Source: Spirosoma sordidisoli (lineage in GTDB: Bacteria > Bacteroidota > Bacteroidia > Cytophagales > Spirosomataceae). From it: a stretch of 64,000 nt of DNA. The stretch is taken from assembly GCF_004138325.1 (NCBI RefSeq), contig NZ_SBLB01000006.1, positions 372,001-436,000 on the forward strand. Reading direction: 5' to 3'. Below the pieces are notes generated by a model. The model was not told where the DNA came from. It did not search any database and worked only from the letters and a program-made list of their open reading frames with translations. Below, piece after piece: positions 17,701 through 24,220 of this stretch. Numbering within the stretch: position 1 is the stretch's first letter; each line of letters starts with the position of its first letter. The translations under genes and the position numbers were made by a program.

Positions 17701-18167
17701 TGACGCTGTTCTACGAGCGCAAGGGACCGAAAGAGGTGACCTGCAAAGGAGCGCTGATGCAACCCACCAACAGCCGCCCCGTCGATACCGAAGCCATCAG
17801 CTATGTGTACCCGGCCACGTTCAACGATCAGTACCCGGCGCTGACCTATGCGGATCTGCGCCGGCCCGAAGTCGTCGATTCATTGCTGAAAGAAACCAAC
17901 GCGTTCATCGATTTCTTCTTCGCCCTGAATCAGCAGTTCAGCTTTGTCCGCAACCTGAACGTGTCGGCCCGGTCGCTGGCCGTGGCGCAACAGGAACTGC
18001 GTACCCACCTGGACACCTCGCTCATGGACGGTATCCAGCGCCGGGAAAGCGACGTGGCTGCCGAGTACAGTGGCATGACCGACGCCCTGGCCGCGCCCAT
18101 CGAAGAAACGTTGTTCTTCTACCCGCTGATCGGAGCCATCAACAAACTGGCCAACGCCCTGGCGTAA
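14730..18167 (+). CDS. Giant actin/Hsp70-fold ATPase-like protein (SrfB-like)
   Basis: 1145 residues, cytoplasmic. The first 590 residues match no fold I recognise. From 591 an actin/Hsp70 ATPase core is apparent: phosphate-1 loop SVDFGTTNTH (Asp593), phosphate-2 loop INVDIGGGTSDVVVY (Asp808) and adenosine loop TFSGTGSK (about 951-957). This architecture fits the SrfB-type proteins once listed as virulence factors, although those are usually somewhat shorter. Helical segments follow to the C-terminus. It is the largest protein of the cluster and probably its motor or switch. ATPase activity is inferred from the motifs. Confidence 0.8.
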   Translation: MPTTLSLHNPTPGLHWYVSKPLGTDQIAAIRDPQGGQTVKQPTSIPSPFARMDLVRSAFLNLALRPDLNGTINDQRIVSDCLDVGELFFNFDKLKTFVTITPFDVRTDLDRLRQSTNQGHRRLGDALKLFLDQDAAEYNFADINRLFILSYRGRVVGGTSPKTLFFSSGNDLSWVDVTMGNDRLFDQSVTPLHQRDIEYQKFWYAIKLFMPNFRDRFREVDDYLNRSRSLLQQQNPTMFYEHIESPNGQPLLTREKFDNDFDELTTGPGDVVEVLGFPLRKKKSDARAIDQVSDFIIKSKKYETLNQGKPRPMALQNRFFRPFTYVPQAQWNPNTPVPYVARESWRDNQRPLPGQPGNYPWLTVSDFLEPYLVRLPYPMDRGRFFDGNLQAPATDKGYLLPLKKDFFDFFDVDDLMTGRVRIRMTPQGAGVNVSLDIPVTAPGQPGNQFVTFERLYAQTIGNNGTAPNETTNEGIIIENSFTVNVYPFVRSGSVPVPADYRVQLIESGFDSQNQYELTYYGEKTNAEVRPESKHQRTVRQQNTDGSSVYYVLREEFDYVQANIRGDGREVHGLLIPRWQVYNGGSKQFEFSVDFGTTNTHVEYKVDGSAPRPFEVAELTPQVATLVNPAQYNPALFELFLLYDLEFVPPTIGPGRPDNFPTRTAIAEPMNLSFNQQTQALADFNIPFYVERQPAGSNRITTNLKWAKNNDQTERRVEAFLEELLMLIKNKVLTEGGNLTQTVVYWFFPASMTPGRVSQLRTDWQELYDRYIGGAPGRLREVSESVAPFYYYKQNPTLSASARPVINVDIGGGTSDVVVYERNEPKLLTSFRFAGNAIYGDAFSEYGAASHNGFVRKYADRIQTLLDSQSLGNLSDNNRRMLETNRSEDIMAFWFSIEKSNDVKAKSMLSFNGMLAKDEDLKVVFVLFYTALLYHVARLMKSKGIGLPGALTFSGTGSKLLTIISTDDAMLGKLARAIFEKVYEQPYDLSGLTLFYERKGPKEVTCKGALMQPTNSRPVDTEAISYVYPATFNDQYPALTYADLRRPEVVDSLLKETNAFIDFFFALNQQFSFVRNLNVSARSLAVAQQELRTHLDTSLMDGIQRRESDVAAEYSGMTDALAAPIEETLFFYPLIGAINKLANALA

Positions 18168-18196
18168 TCCCTGGTTGATACCGGTCCGGGTGTTAC

Positions 18197-18367
18197 ACCG
18201 AAGTCGCTCACCGTGGTCCGTGTCCTCCCCGGGACGCGTAGTTGGACCACTTGTCCGGATGGTTTGTTGCTGTCGCACGAGTGGTCCAACTACGCATTCC
18301 GGTGAAGCCGGCGCAGACCACGGTGTAGAGAGCGCCGACCGCAGGGACTACGGTGAGCGACTTCGGT
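18197..18367. repeat. Triple-nested palindrome inside the tubulin-like/SrfB-like cluster
   Basis: Three perfect inverted pairs share one centre: ACCGAAGTCGCTCACCGT (18197-18214/18350-18367, 18 bp), CACCGTGGTC (18209-18218/18316-18325, 10 bp) and GCGTAGTTGGACCACT (18236-18251/18280-18295, 16 bp). It fills most of the 271-bp gap after the SrfB-like gene. CACCGTGGTCCGTG, CCGGATGGTTT and AGACCACGGT words are shared with the 12955-13095 element, so the two are relatives. Confidence 0.8.
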
Positions 18368-18438
18368 ACATACGACAATTGAAAAGAGGACAGCGCCCGA
18401 CTGGCAGACCGGTTCGGGCGCTTAAACCAACCTTTTTT

Positions 18439-19773
18439 ATGATACAGAAAACGATCCTGACGCTCGTTGGTACGATTGGCCTGGGCACTTCCCTGCTGGC
18501 TCAGACGGCAACGCCCAATGCGGCTGCGGTGGATACGCTGACCAAAGAGGTAGCCATTGCCGTATTTGAGAAAATCGACCAGCCCAAGGCACAGGACATC
18601 TACAATCAGCTGCTCGAATGTGGCGACGGCTGCGACCCGCAGATGATCATCAGAACGGTAGGCAGCTGGGATCAGGTTGGCGCCAAGCTGGAAGAACTGT
18701 CGGTGCTGAAAAACACCCAGCGTTTTCAGGCCCTGCCGCCCGCCGAAGCCAACGCGGCCATCCGGAAACAGCTGCTGCAGTTCTACGTCAAACACAAAGC
18801 AGAAAAACCATATAGTGTGCCGCTTACGCCAGCCGTTCAGCTGCAGATCCTGGCTAAAATTGACGGGCTCCTGCCCCCTGGTCAGCCCGACCCGGCTCAG
18901 CCAGCCACCGATCAGCCCGCCACGGCCGAACAACCGGCCGTTGACGCCGAAACCGGCCTGTCGGACGAAGGCAACATAGACCCCGTAGCCCTGCAGATGA
19001 GCCGGCTGGAGCGGGCCGTAAAAGAAGAACAGGAAAAAAGCATGTGGATGATCATTGCAAGTGGTGTGATTGGGCTGATCGTCGGAGCCGGCGCCGTTTA
19101 TTGGCTGGCATATCGGGCGCTAAAATCGGAAGTAGACCGGCTCACGGCCGAGAACAGCCGGCTGGCCGCCCAGTTGGACCAGGCGCAGCGGAGTAAGCCG
19201 ACCAACACCCCTCGTCCCCCACAGAACCAGCCCGACTATAAAACCAAAGCCGAGGCCTACGATACCATCCGGGCCGAGCTGGGTACCGATCCGCTGGCCG
19301 CTATTCGTCAGTTGAAGCAGTCGGCCAGTCAGCCCGCCAGCCCGGCAGCGCCCGCTCCGCCCGCTAATCCGGTTGTCGAAGCCAGTGTCCGGCCCGAGCC
19401 GGCGCCGGTACCCATGAGCCAGTCGCAGGGAACGCCCCCGCCGGTCCGGAACGAGGTGCTTTATTTCCCGCCCCCCAGCCCCAACGGTTTGTTCGACAGC
19501 GGCCAGCAGATGCCCGCACTCTCGCCCGAATCGGCTTATCGGTTCAGCATCAGCGCCGAAAAACCCGACGTGGCTACCTTTAGCTTCGAAGCAGAACCGG
19601 GCCGGGTAACGCGCCTGCTGACGTATCGAAACTACATGATCGAACCCGCCTGCGATAGCGAAAACAGCTACTCCTCGCAACACACTCGCATCGTTAACCG
19701 GCGCGACGGGGAGGCTGTCCGCGAAAACGGGGGCTGGCGCGTCGTCACCAAAGCCCTCATCCGCTATGAATAG
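18439..19773 (+). CDS. Exported single-pass membrane protein with coiled coil
   Basis: 444 residues from the ATG at 18439 (MIQKTILTLVGTIGLGTSLLAQ), a signal peptide cut after LLAQ; the open frame upstream covers palindrome sequence and is rejected. A helical domain (25-150) precedes a Pro/Gln/Ala linker, a transmembrane helix at about 202-225 (IIASGVIGLIVGAGAVYWLA), a coiled coil (VDRLTAENSRLAAQLDQ), a second Pro-rich linker and a conserved-looking beta domain at the C-terminus (about 345-444). Topology suggests an N-terminal periplasmic part and a cytoplasmic C-terminus. No family recognised. It overlaps the next gene by 8 bp, so the two are translationally linked. Confidence 0.72.
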   Translation: MIQKTILTLVGTIGLGTSLLAQTATPNAAAVDTLTKEVAIAVFEKIDQPKAQDIYNQLLECGDGCDPQMIIRTVGSWDQVGAKLEELSVLKNTQRFQALPPAEANAAIRKQLLQFYVKHKAEKPYSVPLTPAVQLQILAKIDGLLPPGQPDPAQPATDQPATAEQPAVDAETGLSDEGNIDPVALQMSRLERAVKEEQEKSMWMIIASGVIGLIVGAGAVYWLAYRALKSEVDRLTAENSRLAAQLDQAQRSKPTNTPRPPQNQPDYKTKAEAYDTIRAELGTDPLAAIRQLKQSASQPASPAAPAPPANPVVEASVRPEPAPVPMSQSQGTPPPVRNEVLYFPPPSPNGLFDSGQQMPALSPESAYRFSISAEKPDVATFSFEAEPGRVTRLLTYRNYMIEPACDSENSYSSQHTRIVNRRDGEAVRENGGWRVVTKALIRYE

Positions 19774-20368
19774 GCCTGTAGCGATCATAGCGGCACTCCG
19801 GCCTCTGTTTGCGCTGCTCCTGGTGGCATCGCTGCTGTACCTGTCGGGCTGCTCGGGCTGTTCGCGGTCGGGTAGTCACCAGCCCCGCCGGACCAAACGC
19901 AGTACGTCCGATGCACCGGCCCGCGTACCGGCCGATACGACCCCGGCGGTGGCGAAACCAACGCTGAAGCAGATCGGCGACGGGCCTACCGAAGTGGCGA
20001 TGGAGAAAGAGAACGGCGTATATAAAGTGCCGGTTACGGTAAATGGCGTTCCCATGCGGTTCATCCTCGACACTGGCGCGAGCCTGATTTCCATGTCGGA
20101 AGCCGAAGCGGAACTGCTCTACAAACAGGGGGCGCTCAAACCCGCCGACGTAATCGGGCGGTCGCGCTTCCAGGACGCTACCGGAGCCATATCGCCCGGG
20201 GCGGTGGTTCGACTCCGGTCGGTCCAGATCGGGGATCGGGTGTTACAGAATGTCAACGCCAATATTGTCGGCAGCAGCAAAGCCCCTTTGTTGCTCGGCC
20301 AGTCGGCCTTGTCGCAGTTTGGCAAAATTTCGGTCGATTACCGGCGGAACGTGGTGACGTTTGATTGA
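19766..20368 (+). CDS. Retropepsin-like aspartic protease lipoprotein
   Basis: 200 residues with lipobox LYLSGC (Cys29) and a short Ser/Arg/Pro linker. The catalytic domain (about 82-200) has RFILDTGASLISMS with active Asp102 in DTGAS, and a later LLLGQSALSQFGKISVDYRRN segment, the hallmarks of clan AA single-domain aspartic proteases that work as dimers. Bacterial members cut envelope proteins; the substrate here is unknown. Being 8 bp overlapped with the coiled-coil membrane protein gene, it may process or regulate members of this cluster. Confidence 0.85.
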   Translation: MNRPVAIIAALRPLFALLLVASLLYLSGCSGCSRSGSHQPRRTKRSTSDAPARVPADTTPAVAKPTLKQIGDGPTEVAMEKENGVYKVPVTVNGVPMRFILDTGASLISMSEAEAELLYKQGALKPADVIGRSRFQDATGAISPGAVVRLRSVQIGDRVLQNVNANIVGSSKAPLLLGQSALSQFGKISVDYRRNVVTFD

Positions 20369-20457
20369 TTTTTTGTGTTTATAGCAATGACCAGCGCGGT
20401 TTACGGCGACATGCCCGGAAATCGCGCTGACTTGACTACATACCACTACCGCTCTCA

Positions 20458-21828
20458 ATGACAGAAACCGAACTGACCGATCGACTCCGCGAAGCCATCG
20501 TACTGGATGGTCCCGACGCCTGGCGCACCAACGGCTACCTGCAGGACGCGCAGGCGGCTGGCCTGTCGCTGCCCGATGCGCTGAAACGAGCCAATGATAT
20601 CGGTCAGGAGGTCAGCAACAACCGTATTCTTTTCCAGAATATTCAGACCCGTATTGCCCGGCTGGCCGAACCGTCGCGCGCGCATCTGATCGATCAGGAC
20701 ATCAACCAGATTATCAATGCTGCCCGATCGCTAAACCTGCCGCCCGAGTTTGTCCGCAACCGCTGGATACCGGCCGAACTGGCGCGGCACAGCCCGAAGC
20801 CCGTGCCCCCCGTCAGCGAACCGGCCCCGGTCGTAACTTCGCCGGTTGCGCCCGCGGCTGATCCCTACGAAGACCTGATCGAGCCGGAGCCCGCGCCTGC
20901 CCCGCCGGTTGTACGCGTTACCGAGCCCGCCCCCGTAGTTGAGCCGCCCCAGCCACCGCCTGCGCCAGAACCGGCTTACGTCCCTCCTGCTCCGCTGCCG
21001 GAGCCGCCCGCGCCCTTTGTCAGGACGTTTACGGCCACACCCGCCCGGGTCAGGCAGGGCCAGGCCGTGACCATCGAATGGGACGTTACGAACCTGCTGG
21101 CCGTAACCATCGACGATCTGGGCGAGGGCCTGTCGCCGAAAAACCGGGGCTGGGTAAAACCGAAGAAGACCACCGATTACACCCTGTTCGACGTCAATAA
21201 TAATCCGCTCAGTACCGTTCGGGTTGAGGTTATCCCGCGCGACCGGAGCGGCATATACGGCGTTTTGTTCGCGCTGGCCCTGCTGGCGCTGATTTATTGG
21301 TTCATCAGGAACAGCAACTCGGGAAGCCGGACCCGTGCCGAACCTAACCGGCAGGAACAACTCGCCGACCGCTCCACAACCGACGAAACGTCGGCCCTGA
21401 GCCGACAGGAGTCCGCCCCCGAACCAACCGCTACGGAGACCGAGACCACGCCCGCTACGGACGAGGACGAGTCGATCGCATCCGATACGAAACCCACCGA
21501 CGAACCGAAGGCCCGGGAGCCGGAACCGCAGCGTGTTGACGAACCCGCCACCGAACCAGCACCAACACCCGCCGACGCCCGACAGGGAAAATACGAGGAA
21601 GCCTTTGGCGATAAACCCTACGACAAGGTAGAACTCGGCACCGACGAACGCGGCTGGCGACGCGCCCGCAGCCGGGGCCGCTGGGGTTACATCGACCAGA
21701 ATGACCAGTGGGTGATCGAACCTGAATACGAAGCCGTAACGCCATTCCGGGGCAATACGGCCGGGGCATTTCTGAACGGTCAGCTCATCACCATCAACCG
21801 GGACGGCGAGCAGGTTCGGAATCCATAG
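20458..21828 (+). CDS. Pro-rich transmembrane protein with WG-repeat-like C-terminus
   Basis: 456 residues. A helical N-terminal domain (1-115) is followed by a Pro/Ala/Glu-rich linker, an Ig-like beta domain (about 185-262, FTATPARVRQGQAVTIEWDV), a transmembrane helix (about 265-284, IYGVLFALALLALIYWFI), an acidic Thr/Glu/Pro linker and a C-terminal WG-repeat unit (GRWGYIDQNDQWVIEPEYEAV). WG repeats usually bind proteins. No signal peptide, so the N-terminal part is probably cytoplasmic and the C-terminus outside. Last gene of the plus-strand cluster; the convergent gene ends 12 bp beyond its stop. Confidence 0.72.
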   Translation: MTETELTDRLREAIVLDGPDAWRTNGYLQDAQAAGLSLPDALKRANDIGQEVSNNRILFQNIQTRIARLAEPSRAHLIDQDINQIINAARSLNLPPEFVRNRWIPAELARHSPKPVPPVSEPAPVVTSPVAPAADPYEDLIEPEPAPAPPVVRVTEPAPVVEPPQPPPAPEPAYVPPAPLPEPPAPFVRTFTATPARVRQGQAVTIEWDVTNLLAVTIDDLGEGLSPKNRGWVKPKKTTDYTLFDVNNNPLSTVRVEVIPRDRSGIYGVLFALALLALIYWFIRNSNSGSRTRAEPNRQEQLADRSTTDETSALSRQESAPEPTATETETTPATDEDESIASDTKPTDEPKAREPEPQRVDEPATEPAPTPADARQGKYEEAFGDKPYDKVELGTDERGWRRARSRGRWGYIDQNDQWVIEPEYEAVTPFRGNTAGAFLNGQLITINRDGEQVRNP

Positions 21829-21840
21829 GCCACCTGCTCC

Positions 21841-22680
21841 CTACGGCCCCAGCGTAACCGTCAGCTTCTGAAACGAAGTCCAGTAGCCCGTTGTCGTCAC
21901 GCCGATTCCGTTTCCCGACAGCATCTTGAACGGATACGGACTGCTGCGTACCTCCTGCTCGTTGATGTAAAAATGGAGCAGATCGCCCTTCCGACGAATA
22001 ATCAGCCGGTTCCGGTTTTTATCGAGCGCTACGCCCGGCTTGAAATAATCGCCCGGCATGTAGTCGCTGAAGGTCTGCCCATCGGCCATCCGCACGATGG
22101 CAATATCGCCGTTTCCGTTCAGCAGGAAGGCCGAATAGGTCGTTGAGTCGCGCACGCCGAACACGACCCCACCCGTAGGAATCCGGCCCGAGTCGGCCAC
22201 AATATCTACTTTGATGGTATACTCCTCCGCAATATTGAGGTTGATGGCGGTCGGCAGCGGCACGAAGCTGAACGCAGCCTGCTGCGTGGCCCGGCGTTTG
22301 AGAATATTGTATTTCCCCAGGCCGATCTGATACTGATAGTCGCCTTTTACGCCTGCTTTCCAGCCGTTTCGGTTCGTGGCAAAGTCGCCGGTAAAAGCGG
22401 GCCGATAACCGGGATCAGCCGCCGGAGCAGGTCGACGGGTGGGCGGTGACGACGGGGGAGCAGCTGCGGTGGCCGGTCCATCGGGTGTTGCCGCTGACGC
22501 AGGCGTGGGTACACTGGCCGAAGCCGTGGGGGTTGCGGGCCGACGCGCAGCCGCCGGCCGGAGGGTTACCTTCTGCCAGTCGCTGGAAGCCGAATAAACG
22601 ACATCCTTCGCCCGGCGGGTTTGCGCCAGGCCATCGGTAAGCAGCAGGGCCGTGAACACCAGGGAGAAAAAAAGACGCAT
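21841..22680 (-). CDS. Exported protein with LamG/DUF1080-like beta-jellyroll
   Basis: 279 residues with a signal peptide (MRLFFSLVFTALLLTDGLAQ). A Pro/Ala/Thr linker (about 45-100) precedes a C-terminal jellyroll domain (about 105-279: FATNRNGWKAG, GGVVFGVRDS, NRLIIRRKGDLLHFYINEQEV, GIGVTTTGYWTSFQKLTV), the pattern of concanavalin-like or DUF1080-type sugar-binding folds. Binding of glycan or peptidoglycan is plausible but not shown. Third gene of a minus-strand trio starting at 24027 and convergent with the tubulin-like/SrfB-like cluster. Confidence 0.75.
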   Translation of the reverse strand: MRLFFSLVFTALLLTDGLAQTRRAKDVVYSASSDWQKVTLRPAAARRPATPTASASVPTPASAATPDGPATAAAPPSSPPTRRPAPAADPGYRPAFTGDFATNRNGWKAGVKGDYQYQIGLGKYNILKRRATQQAAFSFVPLPTAINLNIAEEYTIKVDIVADSGRIPTGGVVFGVRDSTTYSAFLLNGNGDIAIVRMADGQTFSDYMPGDYFKPGVALDKNRNRLIIRRKGDLLHFYINEQEVRSSPYPFKMLSGNGIGVTTTGYWTSFQKLTVTLGP

Positions 22681-22692
22681 AAGAGATTGTCG

Positions 22693-23688
22693 TTAGAATG
22701 AGTAGCGAAGAACGGCGGTGGGCTGGCCCATCTGAAGACCCGGCCGAACGGATACGGCATCGATCCGGCGGGCCTCGCGACGTAGCTGGCTGTTCCGCAG
22801 TCCCTTGATAAACGTTAAGACCACATCGGTCAGTGCCACAGCGGCAGCCGCCCGGGTGGCCATAAAATACCGCTGATGATGGTTATTAGCCGTCACGTAA
22901 AAGGGTTCGGCGGCCGTGGCATTTTTCTGCACCTCGTAGTCAGCGTAAGCATCCTTCGCCTGCTGGCGTTCCATGAGTCCGTAAGCAACCAGACCGTACG
23001 TAGCAACGGTTACCAGTGGTCGGAAGCCCACGCGGGGCCTGGGGCGCTGCACGAAAATATTGCCGATGCCCGGCGCTACGGCACTGATCAGCGCCCAGGC
23101 AGGCCCGTCGTACCGCTGTCGACCCACCCGGCTCCCACCCGGTATGGCTGGGGTTTCGGGCCCGGCAGGCTCGGCGGGAGTTTGGACAACCGGCGCTGGC
23201 TCGGGTACCGGTCGGTCCCGGTTCCGGCGCTGACGCGGCTGGTCCGGAGCGGGTTCGGGGCTGGCAGGCGTAGCGGGCGTCGGGGCGGTAGCCCCCGGGG
23301 CCGTTCTGGTCGGGGTTACCGGCTCGGGAGTCGGTTCAGGAGCCGCTGGCATGACCCCCGCTTTGACCCGCACAATGGCCTGTATTTCTTCGTCGAGCGC
23401 GTACCCATTGGCCAGCGCATTCCAGACAATACGCCGGTCAGAACCAGCCACGATGCGCCGGCCCACATCCCCCCGCACCAGCTCGGGCCGGATAGAGAGT
23501 AAGCCACGAACCCGGCTGCGAATGTCGAAATAAACAGAGTCGCCGGGGCGGGCGCTGATCAGGTCGTACCGAATCTCGAGTTGGGCCGAGTCAATGGCGC
23601 GCACCCGAATGTTACGTACCCGCTCCTGCGCCTGAACCGCCGGTATCAGGAGTACCCCCCCGAAAAAAAAGAGAATAAAACGCATCAT
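22693..23688 (-). CDS. Exported envelope protein with N-terminal beta domain and Pro-rich linker
   Basis: 331 residues with a signal peptide (MMRFILFFFGGVLLIPAVQAQ; start may be either of two adjacent ATGs). Residues 22-115 form a beta domain (VRAIDSAQLEIRYDL, IVWNALANGYALDEEIQAIV) of a kind common next to sulfatase-modifying-factor proteins in Bacteroidota. A Pro/Thr/Ala linker follows (116-190), then a partly hydrophobic C-terminal region (WALISAVAPGIGNIFVQ..., VATYGLVAYGLMERQQAKDAY) that could contact the membrane. Function unknown. Starts 3 bp after the stop of the PKD lipoprotein. Confidence 0.72.
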   Translation of the reverse strand: MMRFILFFFGGVLLIPAVQAQERVRNIRVRAIDSAQLEIRYDLISARPGDSVYFDIRSRVRGLLSIRPELVRGDVGRRIVAGSDRRIVWNALANGYALDEEIQAIVRVKAGVMPAAPEPTPEPVTPTRTAPGATAPTPATPASPEPAPDQPRQRRNRDRPVPEPAPVVQTPAEPAGPETPAIPGGSRVGRQRYDGPAWALISAVAPGIGNIFVQRPRPRVGFRPLVTVATYGLVAYGLMERQQAKDAYADYEVQKNATAAEPFYVTANNHHQRYFMATRAAAAVALTDVVLTFIKGLRNSQLRREARRIDAVSVRPGLQMGQPTAVLRYSF

Positions 23689-23691
23689 GGT

Positions 23692-24027
23692 TTAGTTACG
23701 GACGGTGATCTGAGCGGTACGGACGTATTTATCATCGCACGAGTTGACCAGCACGAGCGTGACGGTATAGGTGCCCGGCTGGGCGTAGTTGTAGGTGACC
23801 CGGTTTCCGACCCGGCCGATGTTTCGCCCATCGCCGGGGTCCCAGCCCGCCACGGTGATATCGCCCGTGGGTTTGTCCAGGAAAAAGGTGACGTCCAGTT
23901 GATCGACGACAACGCCGATCTCGGCCGAAGGTTGGGCGCAGACAGGAAAGGTTTTGCGCTCCAGATCGAATGGCTCACAGGCAGCCAGACCCAGTAGCAC
24001 AAACCCAAATAGGAAACGTTTTAGCAT
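23692..24027 (-). CDS. PKD-like small lipoprotein
   Basis: 111 residues from the ATG at 24027 (MLKRFLFGFVLLGLAACEP), with lipobox LAAC (Cys17). The mature part is one PKD/Ig-like domain with the signature WDPGDG and YNYAQPGTYTVTLVLVNSCD. Such domains mediate protein or glycan contacts outside the cell. First gene of the convergent trio. An ATG at 24048 would add seven residues before the signal and is less likely. Confidence 0.8.
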   Translation of the reverse strand: MLKRFLFGFVLLGLAACEPFDLERKTFPVCAQPSAEIGVVVDQLDVTFFLDKPTGDITVAGWDPGDGRNIGRVGNRVTYNYAQPGTYTVTLVLVNSCDDKYVRTAQITVRN

Positions 24028-24220
24028 AAGTAGTACAATAAACAGCAAATTAAGTAATAGTAGACCAATGAAGATATACTAGCCATCAAAATAGACTTGA
24101 TCCGGTCTGTACCAAACAGCCACTCTTTTGCGTAAATTTATACAATCACTCACCAATGTATGGCCTGATCCAACACCGGAACGAGTAGCCGTTCAACAGA
24201 TCGATTGACTTGTCATAGTT

